Positions 16,212 to 24,285 of a stretch of DNA of 64,000 nt are shown one piece after another. The DNA comes from Nonomuraea aurantiaca (GTDB taxonomy: Bacteria; Actinomycetota; Actinomycetes; Streptosporangiales; Streptosporangiaceae), in contig NZ_JAIWNB010000026.1 in NCBI RefSeq assembly GCF_020215705.1, positions 1-64,000 on the forward strand, in the 5' to 3' direction. The notes below the pieces were generated by a model. It saw only the letters and a list, made by a program, of their open reading frames with translations, did no database searches and had not been told where the DNA came from. How positions within the stretch are numbered: the stretch's first letter is position 1; every line of letters begins with the position of its first letter. The position numbers and the translations under genes are program-made.

Positions 16212-18443
16212 TCACTTGACGGTCGGTGGCTCGCAAACGGTCCCCTTTGGTGGCAGGCGGAGGAACGTGAGGTATCGGTTGGCGTGGGAGATGGTGCACT
16301 GGTTGCCAGTGAGGTAAAGGCCATGGCCAGAGCCGTTGTAGCGGACCGTGGACGAGCCAGGCACTCCGCTCACGGCGCTGGCCACGTCCGCGTGATCGGT
16401 CCAGGTGCCGGCGCCGAGGAACGGCGGTAGCTGGTCAGCGGGCAGCGGCTTGGGGGGATTGGTGACCGGGGCCGGCCAGCCGACGCAGCCGAGTGGATGC
16501 CAGAGCTCGTTTCCAGCGAAGTTAGGGGAGAACTGCTGGCCGAGCGCCTTCATCCGCTGGAACTCCTCGTAGCTGTCGAAGCCTGTCCCATCCGTGCAGT
16601 GAGTCGCGTCCATGCCTCTGAATGAGGGGACCTTCTTGGTCTTCGTGGCCTGCTCAACGAAGTCTGCGAAGCCAGAAGCGTCCCCCTTCACAGCTTGGTC
16701 GACAACCCTGGCGAACCGCTGCCAGTTGGGGAAGTCGGGCGCGGGTCCGGGGCTGATCACGTCAGGAGCGGCGGCGACCTTGAAGTCGAACCCGCTGTAG
16801 GCGACTTGCGTCCCCTTCACCGGCACAGGCGAACGGTCCGCGGCTGCAGTGAGGCCACGCCAGACGGCGCCGACGTCACGCCCCCGCAGCGCGCAGGCAT
16901 CGCTGGACTCGCACCAAGCGCTGAGTCGGGCGAACTGGCCTTCGATCGCTTCGTATCTGATCCGCAGGTGGATGGCAGGGTCGGCCAGGTGGTCCACGCC
17001 GCCGTCGATGTAGACCGCGCGGACGCTGCCAGAGAAAAGCCGGGCATAGGTTGTGGCGACGACCCCGCCATAAGACGTGGCGAGGAGGCTCAGTTTCTCT
17101 CCGCCCAACGCGTCGCGGATCGCCTCGATGTCCCTGGCGACGGAGCCCGAGTCAAGGTTGTCGAAGTATTCAGGATCGGCCTTGCGGCACTGCTCAGCGT
17201 ATTTCCGGTTTTTCGCGGCAAGCCTGTCGTATTCGGTGCGATTGCCGGGCACAGTGATCCAGGGGCCGGTGGCGAAGCAGTCGAACGGGATGACGCCCAG
17301 GTCGGTGGTATTGCGAGGCTCGAAAGTGACCACGTCGAAGTGCTGTCGCAACTGCGTGAAGTTGCCACCGGACTTCTTCAGATCGTCGATGCCCGAACCG
17401 CCTGGCCCGCCCGGGACCGCGAACACTGTGCCGATCTTGCGATGCGTGCCGGTGGCGGGCAACCGGGCGATTCGGAGGGAGATCTTCCGGCCCGACGGCT
17501 TCGACCAGTCCACGGGCACCTGAACAGCGGCGCATTCGAGATCACCCTCGCATGCCTTCCACGGAAGCGTGGCGGCCGCGGCACTGGACGGAATCGCCGT
17601 CACCGAGACCAGCAGGGCGGCCATCAGCCCTCCCACGAGCAACGGTCTGAGTCCGCGCCCTCTGACGGCTATCGCGACCGCACCTGCGGTGAGTGCCACG
17701 ACCGGGTATGCCAGCAGCAGGGCGAGCGCAGCGATCGGAGAAAGGATGCCCGATTCCTCTCCGGCGACGATCTGATCGGGCAGATTTGCCATCATGAAGG
17801 AGCCGATCTGCGGACCGGTCGGTTGCGGCAGGGTCTGAACCACGATCGGCAGAACGAAGAGAATCATGATCAGCGCGACCAGCGAGCCCGCGGTGGAGCG
17901 GATCAAGGTGCCCAGGCCGAGCCCGACCATCGCGACCAGCGGCATGGCCGCCCCCGCGACCAGGAGTCCGGCAACCACTCCTGGGTCTGTCAGGGAGGCG
18001 CCCAGCGTCCGGCCGTCGATGAGCACCTGACCCGATCGATCTCCCAGCACGGCCTGAGTGACGAAGTGCATACCGAACACCAGCACTTCGCCGGCGACCA
18101 GTGTGACGGCCGCCAGCGCGGGGATCTTGGCGAAGAGGAAGGCCTGTCGCCTCGGCACGGCCACCAGGCTCGTACGGATCAGGCCTGTTGCGTGCTCAGA
18201 GGTGATCGACAGGGCACCGAGCGCCCCCATGACGAAGTATGCGACAGGGAGCCCGTTGCCCATCCCGGCGCCGAGGCTCGTGAATCGCAACCTGTTGTCC
18301 CCGAGCTGCGTGTCGAATCCCCTGACGACCATGAACGTCACTCCCGCACAGATCAGCACGGACAGGGCCGAGAACGCCAGCAGGTACAGATTGGATCTCA
18401 GCGAGCGCAGCTTCAGCCATTCGGCGACGATGGCGTCCAACAT
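16212..18443 (-). CDS. Fusion: ABC-2-type permease plus secreted tripeptidyl-peptidase-like alpha/beta hydrolase
   Basis: A single 743-residue frame. Residues 1-265 are an ABC-2-type permease with about six helices (starting MLDAIVAEWLKLRSLRSNLY). A short basic turn, RGRGLRPLL, is followed by a hydrophobic stretch ending IPSSAAAA, which reads like a signal peptide. From about residue 290 the protein is a TAP/SlpD-like hydrolase: nucleophile elbow ATSYGGVV, oxyanion region VPGGPGGSG, and a C-terminal His in GSGHGLYL. The hydrolase would face the outside. It overlaps the ATPase gene by 3 nt (ATGA), so the two are translated together. No internal ribosome binding site or start is evident for a separate hydrolase. 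Confidence 0.85.
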   Translation of the reverse strand: MLDAIVAEWLKLRSLRSNLYLLAFSALSVLICAGVTFMVVRGFDTQLGDNRLRFTSLGAGMGNGLPVAYFVMGALGALSITSEHATGLIRTSLVAVPRRQAFLFAKIPALAAVTLVAGEVLVFGMHFVTQAVLGDRSGQVLIDGRTLGASLTDPGVVAGLLVAGAAMPLVAMVGLGLGTLIRSTAGSLVALIMILFVLPIVVQTLPQPTGPQIGSFMMANLPDQIVAGEESGILSPIAALALLLAYPVVALTAGAVAIAVRGRGLRPLLVGGLMAALLVSVTAIPSSAAAATLPWKACEGDLECAAVQVPVDWSKPSGRKISLRIARLPATGTHRKIGTVFAVPGGPGGSGIDDLKKSGGNFTQLRQHFDVVTFEPRNTTDLGVIPFDCFATGPWITVPGNRTEYDRLAAKNRKYAEQCRKADPEYFDNLDSGSVARDIEAIRDALGGEKLSLLATSYGGVVATTYARLFSGSVRAVYIDGGVDHLADPAIHLRIRYEAIEGQFARLSAWCESSDACALRGRDVGAVWRGLTAAADRSPVPVKGTQVAYSGFDFKVAAAPDVISPGPAPDFPNWQRFARVVDQAVKGDASGFADFVEQATKTKKVPSFRGMDATHCTDGTGFDSYEEFQRMKALGQQFSPNFAGNELWHPLGCVGWPAPVTNPPKPLPADQLPPFLGAGTWTDHADVASAVSGVPGSSTVRYNGSGHGLYLTGNQCTISHANRYLTFLRLPPKGTVCEPPTVK

Positions 18444-19348
18444 CAGGCGGCCCTCCCCGCGCCGAACTGCACGCTTTCCTCGGTCAACTCCATGAAGGCC
18501 TCCTCCAGCGAGGCGCTGCGAGGCGTCAGCTCACGCAGCGCGATCCCGCGGCCAAGAGCCAGCTCGCCGATTCGCGCGGCGTCCAGGCCGGTCACCGACA
18601 ACCCACCGTCTTCCTCTCTCACGCTCGCGCCACTCGCCCGCAGCACGTCGGCCAGCGCCCGCGGGGCGGCCGCGCGGACCAGCACACCGCGCTGGAATCG
18701 TTCGACCAGGTCGGGCATGGGGGTGTCGACGATCAGCCGTCCACGCCCGATGACCACGACGTGGTCGGCGGTGAGCGCCATCTCCCCCATCAGGTGGCTG
18801 GAGACCAGAACGGTGCGGCCTTCGTCCGCCAGCAGACGCATCAGCTCCCGGATCCAGCGGATGCCCTCGGGATCCAGCCCGTTGACCGGCTCGTCGAACA
18901 TCAGCACGCCTGGATCACCGAGCAGCGCGGCGGCGATGCCGAGCCGCTGGCGCATGCCTAGCGAGAAGCCGGCAATCCGCCGGTCAGCGACGTCGGCCAG
19001 TCCTACTAACTCCAGCACCTCGCCCACCCGCCCGCGGCCGATGCCATTGCTGCGGGCAAGACACCACAGATGCGCGGCGGCGCTCCGCCCGCCGTGCACC
19101 GCGCCCGCGTCGAGAAGCGCACCGACCTCCAGCATCGGCTTTTTCAGTGAGCCGTACGGTCGGCCGCCCACGAGCGCGGACCCACTGTCGGGAGCCTCCA
19201 GGCCGAGTATCACCCGCATCGTCGTGGACTTGCCCGCGCCGTTGGGGCCGAGAAAACCGGTCACCACGCCCGGTTTGACGGCAAAGGACAGGTCATCGAC
19301 CGCGAGTGCGTCGCCGTACCGCATTGTTAGGGCGGTCACTTCGATCAT
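18443..19348 (-). CDS. ABC transporter ATP-binding protein
   Basis: A 301-residue ABC ATPase of the drug/lantibiotic-export (DrrA/BcrA) type. Walker A is GPNGAGKST, the signature is FSLGMRQRLGIA (degenerate SGGQ), Walker B is GVLMFDEPVNGLDPEG, and the H-loop is SSHLM. The C-terminal 90 residues form the DUF4162-like extension. GAAGGGA precedes the ATG at 19348. The downstream permease-hydrolase overlaps its stop, and a two-component system is encoded divergently, an arrangement typical of exporters induced by cell-envelope stress or peptide antibiotics. Confidence 0.93.
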   Translation of the reverse strand: MIEVTALTMRYGDALAVDDLSFAVKPGVVTGFLGPNGAGKSTTMRVILGLEAPDSGSALVGGRPYGSLKKPMLEVGALLDAGAVHGGRSAAAHLWCLARSNGIGRGRVGEVLELVGLADVADRRIAGFSLGMRQRLGIAAALLGDPGVLMFDEPVNGLDPEGIRWIRELMRLLADEGRTVLVSSHLMGEMALTADHVVVIGRGRLIVDTPMPDLVERFQRGVLVRAAAPRALADVLRASGASVREEDGGLSVTGLDAARIGELALGRGIALRELTPRSASLEEAFMELTEESVQFGAGRAA

Positions 19349-19419
19349 GAGATTCCCTTCGTTCTCGGATGTTCGGCCTCCAGCTTCAGGGTGTGATCCG
19401 GATTCCTCCATCGGCCTCG

Positions 19420-19472
19420 GCCCACCCTCGAAGGTGGGATTTCGCCCCCGCCGTGGTAGGGCTGGACCTACC
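19420..19472. promoter_or_regulatory. Two 18-bp inverted repeats in the ABC/kinase divergent promoter
   Basis: CCCACC-N6-GGTGGG at 19421-19438 and GGTAGG-N6-CCTACC at 19455-19472. Both have 6-bp arms and 6-bp spacers, and their starts are 34 bp apart. Located between the divergent ABC ATPase (19348) and kinase (19506) starts, they are good candidates for binding sites of the LuxR-type response regulator. Confidence 0.5.
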
Positions 19473-19505
19473 GTCTTCGCGGTGCCGAGCAGGCAGAATG
19501 CTCGC

Positions 19506-20840
19506 GTGACCAAGCTTCGCCACCTCCTCGAGCCAGCCGCCGGACTGCTGCTGAACGCCGTCACCGGCGTGGTGGCCTGGCTGCTGCTCGTCCTGATGGC
19601 AGGGTGCGTGATGTTGATCCCGATGGGCGGGCTCGGCTTTCCTCTGCTTGCCCACATGCTGGTCCCGGTCCGCGCCCTGACTCGCTTCCAGCTCGCCTGG
19701 GCGGCCCATGCGCTCGGCCACGAAATCACTTGGCAAGGTCGAGTTCGCCTCCCGGCGCCAGGGTCGTCGTCCAGTGCTCGAACTCGGCGAGCCGGGCCGC
19801 CTGGGTGGCGTTCTCGGTGGGCGACGTACGCGGCGAGTCCATTAACGGCCGCGCGGTCAAGCGGCCCGCAAAGTGAGTCCGTTCGCGGCCGTACGGTCAA
19901 TCGACCGCACGGCGAGCCGCATCGGCGGATTGGTCAGGGCCGGACCGGGCGCGACCTGGCCTGGCTGGCCATCCACGCCTTCGTCGGGCCGTCCTGCGTG
20001 CTCTCCATCGGGGCGCTGCTGTCCTCCGTCGACGTGATCGTCAACCTGCGCCCATTGGAGAACAGCCGATGGCAAACGCTCACTCTTTCGCTGGCGATCG
20101 TGGCATTCGTGGCGATCGCGGTGGCGGCGATCCCGCTGCTGAACGGACTGCAGGCTCGCCTGGCAGAGCGGCTGCTACAGCCGGCGCCTTCCTTGGCCCG
20201 GCGGGTCCGGGAGCTGACCGAGTCCAGGGCGGCGGCCGTTGACGCCCAGGCCGCCGAGCTGCGCCGGATCGAGCGTGACCTGCACGACGGCGCGCAGGCC
20301 AGGCTGATCTCGGTGCGGATGAGTCTCGGGCTGGTGAAGGGCGCGAGCGATCCGGATCAAGTTCGCGCGCTGGTGCAGGAGGCGTGGGAGTCCGCCGGAC
20401 AAGCCCTTGTCGACCTGCGCGACCTGGTACGCGGCATCCACCCCCCGGTGCTCGCCGATCGAGGACTAGCAGGCGCGATCCAGTCCGCCGCGCTGCTCTG
20501 CCCGATACCGGTGGAGATCGACATCGACCTGCCCGCCCGTCCGGAAGCCCCCGTGGAGTCGGCGGTCTACTTCGCGGCCGTCGAAACCTTGACCAACGTG
20601 ACCAAGCACAGCCACGCCACCAGAGCATGGGTACGACTGCGCCACGAAGGAGGCATCCTGCGACTGGCGGTGGGCGATGATGGACGCGGCGGCGCCGATC
20701 CGACGGCCGGGACCGGCCTCGACGGCATCCGGCGCCGCCTGTCAGCCTTCGACGGCACTCTCGCCGTATACAGTCCGCCCGGCGGCCCAACTCAAGTCAC
20801 CATGGAGTTACCGTGCGCGTTGTCATCGCCGAAGATCTAG
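19506..20840 (+). CDS. NarL-type sensor histidine kinase
   Basis: A 444-residue kinase. The N-terminal region has two hydrophobic segments (about 10-60), and two more lie near 155-215. The HisKA_3 phosphoacceptor site is RDLHDGAQARLISVRMSLGL and the ATPase domain ends with DDGRGGADPTAGTGLDGIRRR. A stretch of about 70 residues (80-150) between the two membrane pairs is rich in Arg and Ser, lacks family-like sequence, and contains a direct repeat. It looks like inserted or frame-shifted DNA that keeps the frame. GTG 19506 has a modest AGGCAG site. It overlaps the regulator gene by 28 nt. Confidence 0.85.
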   Translation: MTKLRHLLEPAAGLLLNAVTGVVAWLLLVLMAGCVMLIPMGGLGFPLLAHMLVPVRALTRFQLAWAAHALGHEITWQGRVRLPAPGSSSSARTRRAGPPGWRSRWATYAASPLTAARSSGPQSESVRGRTVNRPHGEPHRRIGQGRTGRDLAWLAIHAFVGPSCVLSIGALLSSVDVIVNLRPLENSRWQTLTLSLAIVAFVAIAVAAIPLLNGLQARLAERLLQPAPSLARRVRELTESRAAAVDAQAAELRRIERDLHDGAQARLISVRMSLGLVKGASDPDQVRALVQEAWESAGQALVDLRDLVRGIHPPVLADRGLAGAIQSAALLCPIPVEIDIDLPARPEAPVESAVYFAAVETLTNVTKHSHATRAWVRLRHEGGILRLAVGDDGRGGADPTAGTGLDGIRRRLSAFDGTLAVYSPPGGPTQVTMELPCALSSPKI

Positions 20841-21469
20841 CGCTGCTCAGAGACGGCCTGGTCCGCCTGCTGTCAGCGCACGGCTTCGAGGTGGTCGAGG
20901 CCGTAGACAACGCGCCGATGCTGCTCGACGCACTACTCCGGCACCAGCCGGACGTGGCCGTGATCGATGTTCGACTGCCGCCCACGCTGACCGACGAGGG
21001 GCTGCGCGTCGCTCTTGAGGCACGCAAGAGGCAGCCGGGGTTGCCCGTTCTGATCCTTTCGCAGTATGTCGAGCAGCTCTACGCCCGCGAGCTGTTGTCC
21101 GACCATTCCGGCGGCGTGGGCTACCTGTTGAAGGACCGGATCGGCGATGTGGAGCAGTTCGTCGACTCGGTGCGCCGAGTGGCGGCGGGTGGCACCGCGA
21201 TGGACAGCGAGGTGATCTCCCAACTCCTCATCCGCCGGGAGCGGGACGAGCCTCTCGGCGAGCTCACCCCGAAGGAGCGCGAAGTACTCTCGATGATGGC
21301 CGAGGGCATGTCCAACGCCGCGATAGCCGCCCGCCTGTTCGTCACGGACAAGGCGATCGGCAAACACACCAACAACATCTTCGCCAAGCTGGGACTGCCG
21401 CCGTCCGACGACCACAATCGCCGCGTGATGGCGGTCCTGGCCTACCTCGAAGCCGATCCCGGCCAGTAG
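20813..21469 (+). CDS. LuxR/NarL-family response regulator
   Basis: A 218-residue response regulator. The receiver domain has the acidic pair ED near residue 8, the phosphoacceptor Asp in VAVIDVRLPP, and the Lys in YLLKDRIGD. The C-terminal LuxR HTH is LTPKEREVLSMMAEGMSNAA with IGKHTNNIFAKLGL. It starts at GTG 20813 within the kinase gene, so the two proteins are made together. The obvious target is the divergent ABC/permease-peptidase operon. Confidence 0.93.
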   Translation: MRVVIAEDLALLRDGLVRLLSAHGFEVVEAVDNAPMLLDALLRHQPDVAVIDVRLPPTLTDEGLRVALEARKRQPGLPVLILSQYVEQLYARELLSDHSGGVGYLLKDRIGDVEQFVDSVRRVAAGGTAMDSEVISQLLIRRERDEPLGELTPKEREVLSMMAEGMSNAAIAARLFVTDKAIGKHTNNIFAKLGLPPSDDHNRRVMAVLAYLEADPGQ

Positions 21470-22014
21470 CTGCCGACCCCGCATAGCTGTGCTGTCCCGA
21501 AGCGGACGCGCTATGCCGTCCCGCCTGAAAGCGGACGCGCTGTGCCATCCCGAAGGCTGATGAGGTTCTGTGGCTGAGGCGCGATAGCGTTTGCCGGTTT
21601 GCTGCCCTGTGGCACCGCAGGCTGAGCATTGGCAGAGCGCAACACCAGGTCCGGCTCAGCTTCCATGATCCAAGTGTCTAGGAACTTAGACGCTTTGACC
21701 AACTCACCAGAGTGGCGACAGGCTGCTCGGGACAAAAGCGTCGAAGATTCTCGATGCTTAAACGTGGAGAAGGATCTGGATCAACGGTCTCGTTGTGCGT
21801 CCCTACGTGGGACAACAGGGCTGAGCGGGCGATAAACTACACCGCTCTGCGGGACGTCGTCCCCCGGACTCATGGAATTTTGATGATATTCGCGAGAGGT
21901 ATCGAGCGGCGATCACCTGGGCCTAACGGCGCCATACGTCTTCAACCTGGGGACGACGCTCCACCACGCGATGAGACGTCATCCAAAGTGTCACTGACGC
22001 AGCTCGAACACGAA
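21470..22014. other. Gene-poor region with short repeats
   Basis: From the regulator stop to a hairpin at 22015 there is no frame with a ribosome binding site and convincing codon bias. At 21484-21556 three copies of a roughly 26-bp unit (GCTNTGCCNTCCCGAA and GCGGACGC) follow the stop. The stretch 21640-21960 is less GC-rich than its neighbours, which suggests degraded foreign DNA, or an RNA gene I cannot recognise. Confidence 0.45.
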
Positions 22015-22047
22015 GAGCGGCCGGGCGCTGGATGCGCCCGGCCGCTC
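22015..22047. terminator. Strong GC-rich hairpin
   Basis: Fourteen perfect base pairs (22015-22028 with 22034-22047) around a 5-nt loop. No U-tract follows on either strand. It may end a transcript arriving from the left. Confidence 0.55.
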
Positions 22048-22054
22048 ACTCACG

Positions 22055-22240
22055 CCGCGTGAATCGACCGCGTGAATCGACCGCTTGGAACAACAGCATG
22101 GATCAACCGTGTGGAACAGCCACTTGGAACTACTGGGTAAATCAACTGGCTAGATCACCGGGTAGATCGACCGCTTGGAAAAAACCGTGACTAACAACGG
22201 CGAACAGCAATTGCTGGAATAACCGCTGGATCAACTAAGA
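22055..22240. repeat. Degenerate short repeats built on GAATCGACCGCTTGGAA
   Basis: About ten imperfect 15-20-bp units of the type GTGAATCGACCGC, CTTGGAACAAC and TAGATCGACCGCTTGGAA. The stretch is more AT-rich than its surroundings. It holds no reading frame. Confidence 0.55.
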
Positions 22241-22250
22241 GGCCAGCAAC

Positions 22251-22281
22251 GGGAGATCCTGCGCCGGCGGCAGGATCTCCC
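22251..22281 (-). terminator. Hairpin terminator after the whiB7-linked small gene
   Basis: A 12-bp perfect stem (22251-22262 with 22270-22281) with a 7-nt loop lies 4 nt past the stop of the small gene at 22285. It has no U-tract, like many actinobacterial terminators. Confidence 0.7.
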
Positions 22282-22284
22282 GCG

Positions 22285-22449
22285 TCAGACCTCCTGGCCA
22301 AGAGCCCGGCTGAGGCGCTCGTTCGCCCTCTCGACATCGCGGCGTGCGCGCTGCACACGACGGATGCGAGCGGCGAGACGCTGCTCCTCGGCCTCGCGGT
22401 GGAGGGTTTGTATTCGGTCGTTTACCAGTTCATGGTAGAGATACGGCAC
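22285..22449 (-). CDS. Small basic helical protein downstream of whiB7
   Basis: A 54-residue protein, predicted all-helical and rich in Arg and Glu (RIRRVQRARRDVERANERLSR without a break is one amphipathic helix), starting VPYLYHELVNDRIQ. A GAGGAG motif 7 nt upstream favours GTG 22449 over an ATG at 22479 that lacks a ribosome binding site. It is 74-nt downstream of whiB7 on the same strand and is followed by a terminator, so it is probably in the whiB7 transcript. I do not recognise a family. Confidence 0.6.
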   Translation of the reverse strand: MPYLYHELVNDRIQTLHREAEEQRLAARIRRVQRARRDVERANERLSRALGQEV

Positions 22450-22522
22450 CTTGAGGCTCCTCGTGGAGAACGGGTTCATCTGTCTGTCTGCTTTCTGCTC
22501 GAAGGGGACTGGGGATCGTGGG

Positions 22523-22792
22523 TCAGGCAGCGACCGGGTGCTTCCGCGGACGACCGCGGGGCCGCTTGCGGGGAACGACGGTTCCCCGGAGGACCAGTTC
22601 GCCGCCCCAGACGCCCCACGGCTCCTCGCGCTCGAGCGCGCGGGCCAGGCAGGCCTTCTGGATCGGGCAGCCGCCGCAGAGCGCCTTCGCGAACTCCACG
22701 TCCTCCGGCGACTCTGCGAACCACAGGTCAGGGTCGGTACGACAGGGGATCTTGGCTTCGTCGATCAGGTCCATGATCGTCTTCGCCCCCAT
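22523..22792 (-). CDS. whiB7: WhiB7 transcriptional regulator
   Basis: An 89-residue Wbl protein. It contains the four Fe-S cysteines (C in AKIPCRTD, CGGCPIQKAC), the G[VI]WGG turn as EEPWGVWGGE, and a C-terminal AT-hook RGRPRKHP. The AT-hook and the EPWGVWGG motif identify it as WhiB7, which binds the principal sigma factor and AT-rich DNA upstream of -35 to induce intrinsic antibiotic resistance. I take ATG 22792 because GAAGGAG lies 7 nt upstream; an ATG at 22864 would add 24 residues inside the leader. Regulation by an attenuator leader is strongly suggested by the upstream sequence. Confidence 0.95.
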   Translation of the reverse strand: MGAKTIMDLIDEAKIPCRTDPDLWFAESPEDVEFAKALCGGCPIQKACLARALEREEPWGVWGGELVLRGTVVPRKRPRGRPRKHPVAA

Positions 22793-22865
22793 CACGTTCT
22801 CCTTCTGATCGATCTTTTTGATCTTGGTCGGGCACCTCGTGGGTGGATCGGGGGTCTCGGACAAA

Positions 22866-22904
22866 CAAAGAGGCCGCGGATCCGTCTGCGGATCCGCGGC
22901 CTGG
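22866..22904 (-). terminator. whiB7 leader attenuator (intrinsic terminator)
   Basis: On the minus strand a 14-bp perfect hairpin (AGGCCGCGGATCCG paired across a 4-nt loop, 22872-22903) is followed by TCTTTGTTTG. It lies 15 nt after the uORF stop and 74 nt before the whiB7 start, so it would stop transcription into whiB7 unless an alternative fold forms. Confidence 0.85.
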
Positions 22905-22918
22905 AGGCTTGTTGCCGG

Positions 22919-23182
22919 TCAGGTTATGACCGGCACATCCCTCCAGGGATGCGGACCACGCAGTCCACCCTTGGTGATCTGCTGGGTCGGCAATTCACTG
23001 GCTGCGACGTACACGAGAGCGCTCGGCGTGGCCGCGGCATTGCGGGCATGCGCGAACACGGAGGGCTCCTGGCGACGGGCAGACTTGTCCTGCCGCGGCT
23101 TGGCCGGCCCATCGGCGAGCCTCACCAGGTCACGACATGCGAAGGCGAGCCACGGCGTGGCCGACATCTTGATGTTGATCAC
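22919..23182 (-). CDS. Leader uORF of whiB7 (87 codons)
   Basis: The GTG at 23182 has a near-perfect GGAGGTGA ribosome binding site 8 nt upstream. The frame begins MINIKMSATPWLAFACRD and ends VPVIT, 15 nt before the terminator hairpin. In mycobacteria and streptomycetes a leader uORF couples ribosome stalling by antibiotics to read-through into whiB7. This one is in the right place but much longer than the mycobacterial uORFs I recall. The peptide has no recognised domain; its sequence may matter less than its translation. Confidence 0.7.
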   Translation of the reverse strand: MINIKMSATPWLAFACRDLVRLADGPAKPRQDKSARRQEPSVFAHARNAAATPSALVYVAASELPTQQITKGGLRGPHPWRDVPVIT

Positions 23183-23234
23183 TGGGACTCACCTCCACTC
23201 TGGGATCATCGGGCAGGACCGCCCGACTCGCTTG

Positions 23235-23279
23235 ACCATGACCCTAAACCGGGAACCCGAGACCCGGCAACATATTTTC
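23235..23279 (-). promoter_or_regulatory. whiB7 promoter with WhiB7-type AT-rich element
   Basis: On the minus strand the order is AAAATATG, -35 TTGCCG (complement of 23266-23271), an 18-bp spacer, and -10 TAGGGT (complement of 23242-23247). The A/T-rich patch a few bases upstream of -35 matches the WhiB7-SigA promoter consensus, implying autoregulation. The promoter overlaps the very end of the tesB gene. Transcription would start near 23235, giving a leader of about 440 nt. Confidence 0.7.
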
Positions 23280-24163
23280 TACCTGCGATTTTGTGACTTT
23301 GTCACGCGGATCATCGCCTCCTGGACGACGGAGACGACGAGGTCACCGGACGCAGTGAACATCTCACCCCGCGCAAGCCCCCTCGCTCCCCCGGACCAGG
23401 GGGACTCATGTGCGTAGAGCAACCAGTCGTCCGCCCTGAACGGCCGGTGAAACCACATCGCGTGGTCCAGCGAGGCCCCCATGACATCGGACGCGCCCCA
23501 CGCCATACCATGCGCGAGCAAGATCGTATCGACCAGCGTGAAGTCGGACGCGTAGGCGGCCAGCACCACGTGCAGCAGCGGATCGTCGGGGAGGTCCGCG
23601 TCGTAGCGGAACCACACATTGGTCTCGGCGCTGCGCAACTCGGGGTTCCGGTGCGCCTCCCACGTCAAGGGCGAGGCATAGCGCGCGTCGACCGGGCGCG
23701 GCCGGGACAGCCACTCCTTGTATTCGGAGTTGTCGCCGACGATCTCCGCCATCCGCTCCTGAAACGTCGGAAGCGTCGCAGGATCGGGTACGACCGGCAT
23801 CACGGACGCCTGATGCTCGACACCCTCCTCGAAGATGTGGAACGACGCGGACATGGTGAAAATGGCCTTGCCGTGCTGGACCGCCTGGACCCTGCGCGTG
23901 GTGAACGACCGCCCGTCACGCAACCGCTCGACGTTGTAGACGATCGGGATCGACGGGTCGCCGGGGCGGATGAAGTAGGCGTGCAGCGAGTGCACGTTCC
24001 GGTCGGACGGCACGGTACGGCCGGCGGCGACGAGCGCCTGCGCGGCCACCTGCCCGCCGAAGACACGCTGAATACGCTCCTCCGGGCTACGCCCGCGGAA
24101 GATGTCGAGCTCGATCTGCTCCAGGTCGAGCAGGTCGAGCAATTCCTTCAACGCCTCGTTCAC
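23279..24163 (-). CDS. tesB: Acyl-CoA thioesterase II
   Basis: A 294-residue double-hotdog thioesterase. The N-terminal hotdog holds RVFGGQVAAQALVAA and SLHAYFIRPGD; the C-terminal one holds GASLDHAMWFHRPF and SGGARGLARGEMF, supplying the Asp/Gln/Thr-Ser catalytic network. It hydrolyses medium- and long-chain acyl-CoA to free acid and CoA in the cytosol. Length is normal. Its 3' end overlaps the AT-rich element of the whiB7 promoter. Confidence 0.95.
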   Translation of the reverse strand: MNEALKELLDLLDLEQIELDIFRGRSPEERIQRVFGGQVAAQALVAAGRTVPSDRNVHSLHAYFIRPGDPSIPIVYNVERLRDGRSFTTRRVQAVQHGKAIFTMSASFHIFEEGVEHQASVMPVVPDPATLPTFQERMAEIVGDNSEYKEWLSRPRPVDARYASPLTWEAHRNPELRSAETNVWFRYDADLPDDPLLHVVLAAYASDFTLVDTILLAHGMAWGASDVMGASLDHAMWFHRPFRADDWLLYAHESPWSGGARGLARGEMFTASGDLVVSVVQEAMIRVTKSQNRR

Positions 24164-24285
24164 AAATCCCCCTACCGACCACCATTAGCCCCTAAGTCTG
24201 GCGTGCCCCCACACCTTCCACCAACCCGGCACCCCTTTCCGAAGAGAAGATGCCCGTGCGGCTTCCCAAGGGGAGGCGAGCAGCG

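Noticed and set aside
16695..19505. Plus-strand frame continuous with the sensor kinase
   Set aside because: The N-terminal 900 residues are antisense to the permease-hydrolase and ABC ATPase and lack any domain. The real kinase begins near GTG 19506.
22793..22864. WhiB7 start at ATG 22864
   Set aside because: The extension lies between the attenuator hairpin and the real ribosome binding site, and lacks one of its own; ATG 22792 has GAAGGAG.
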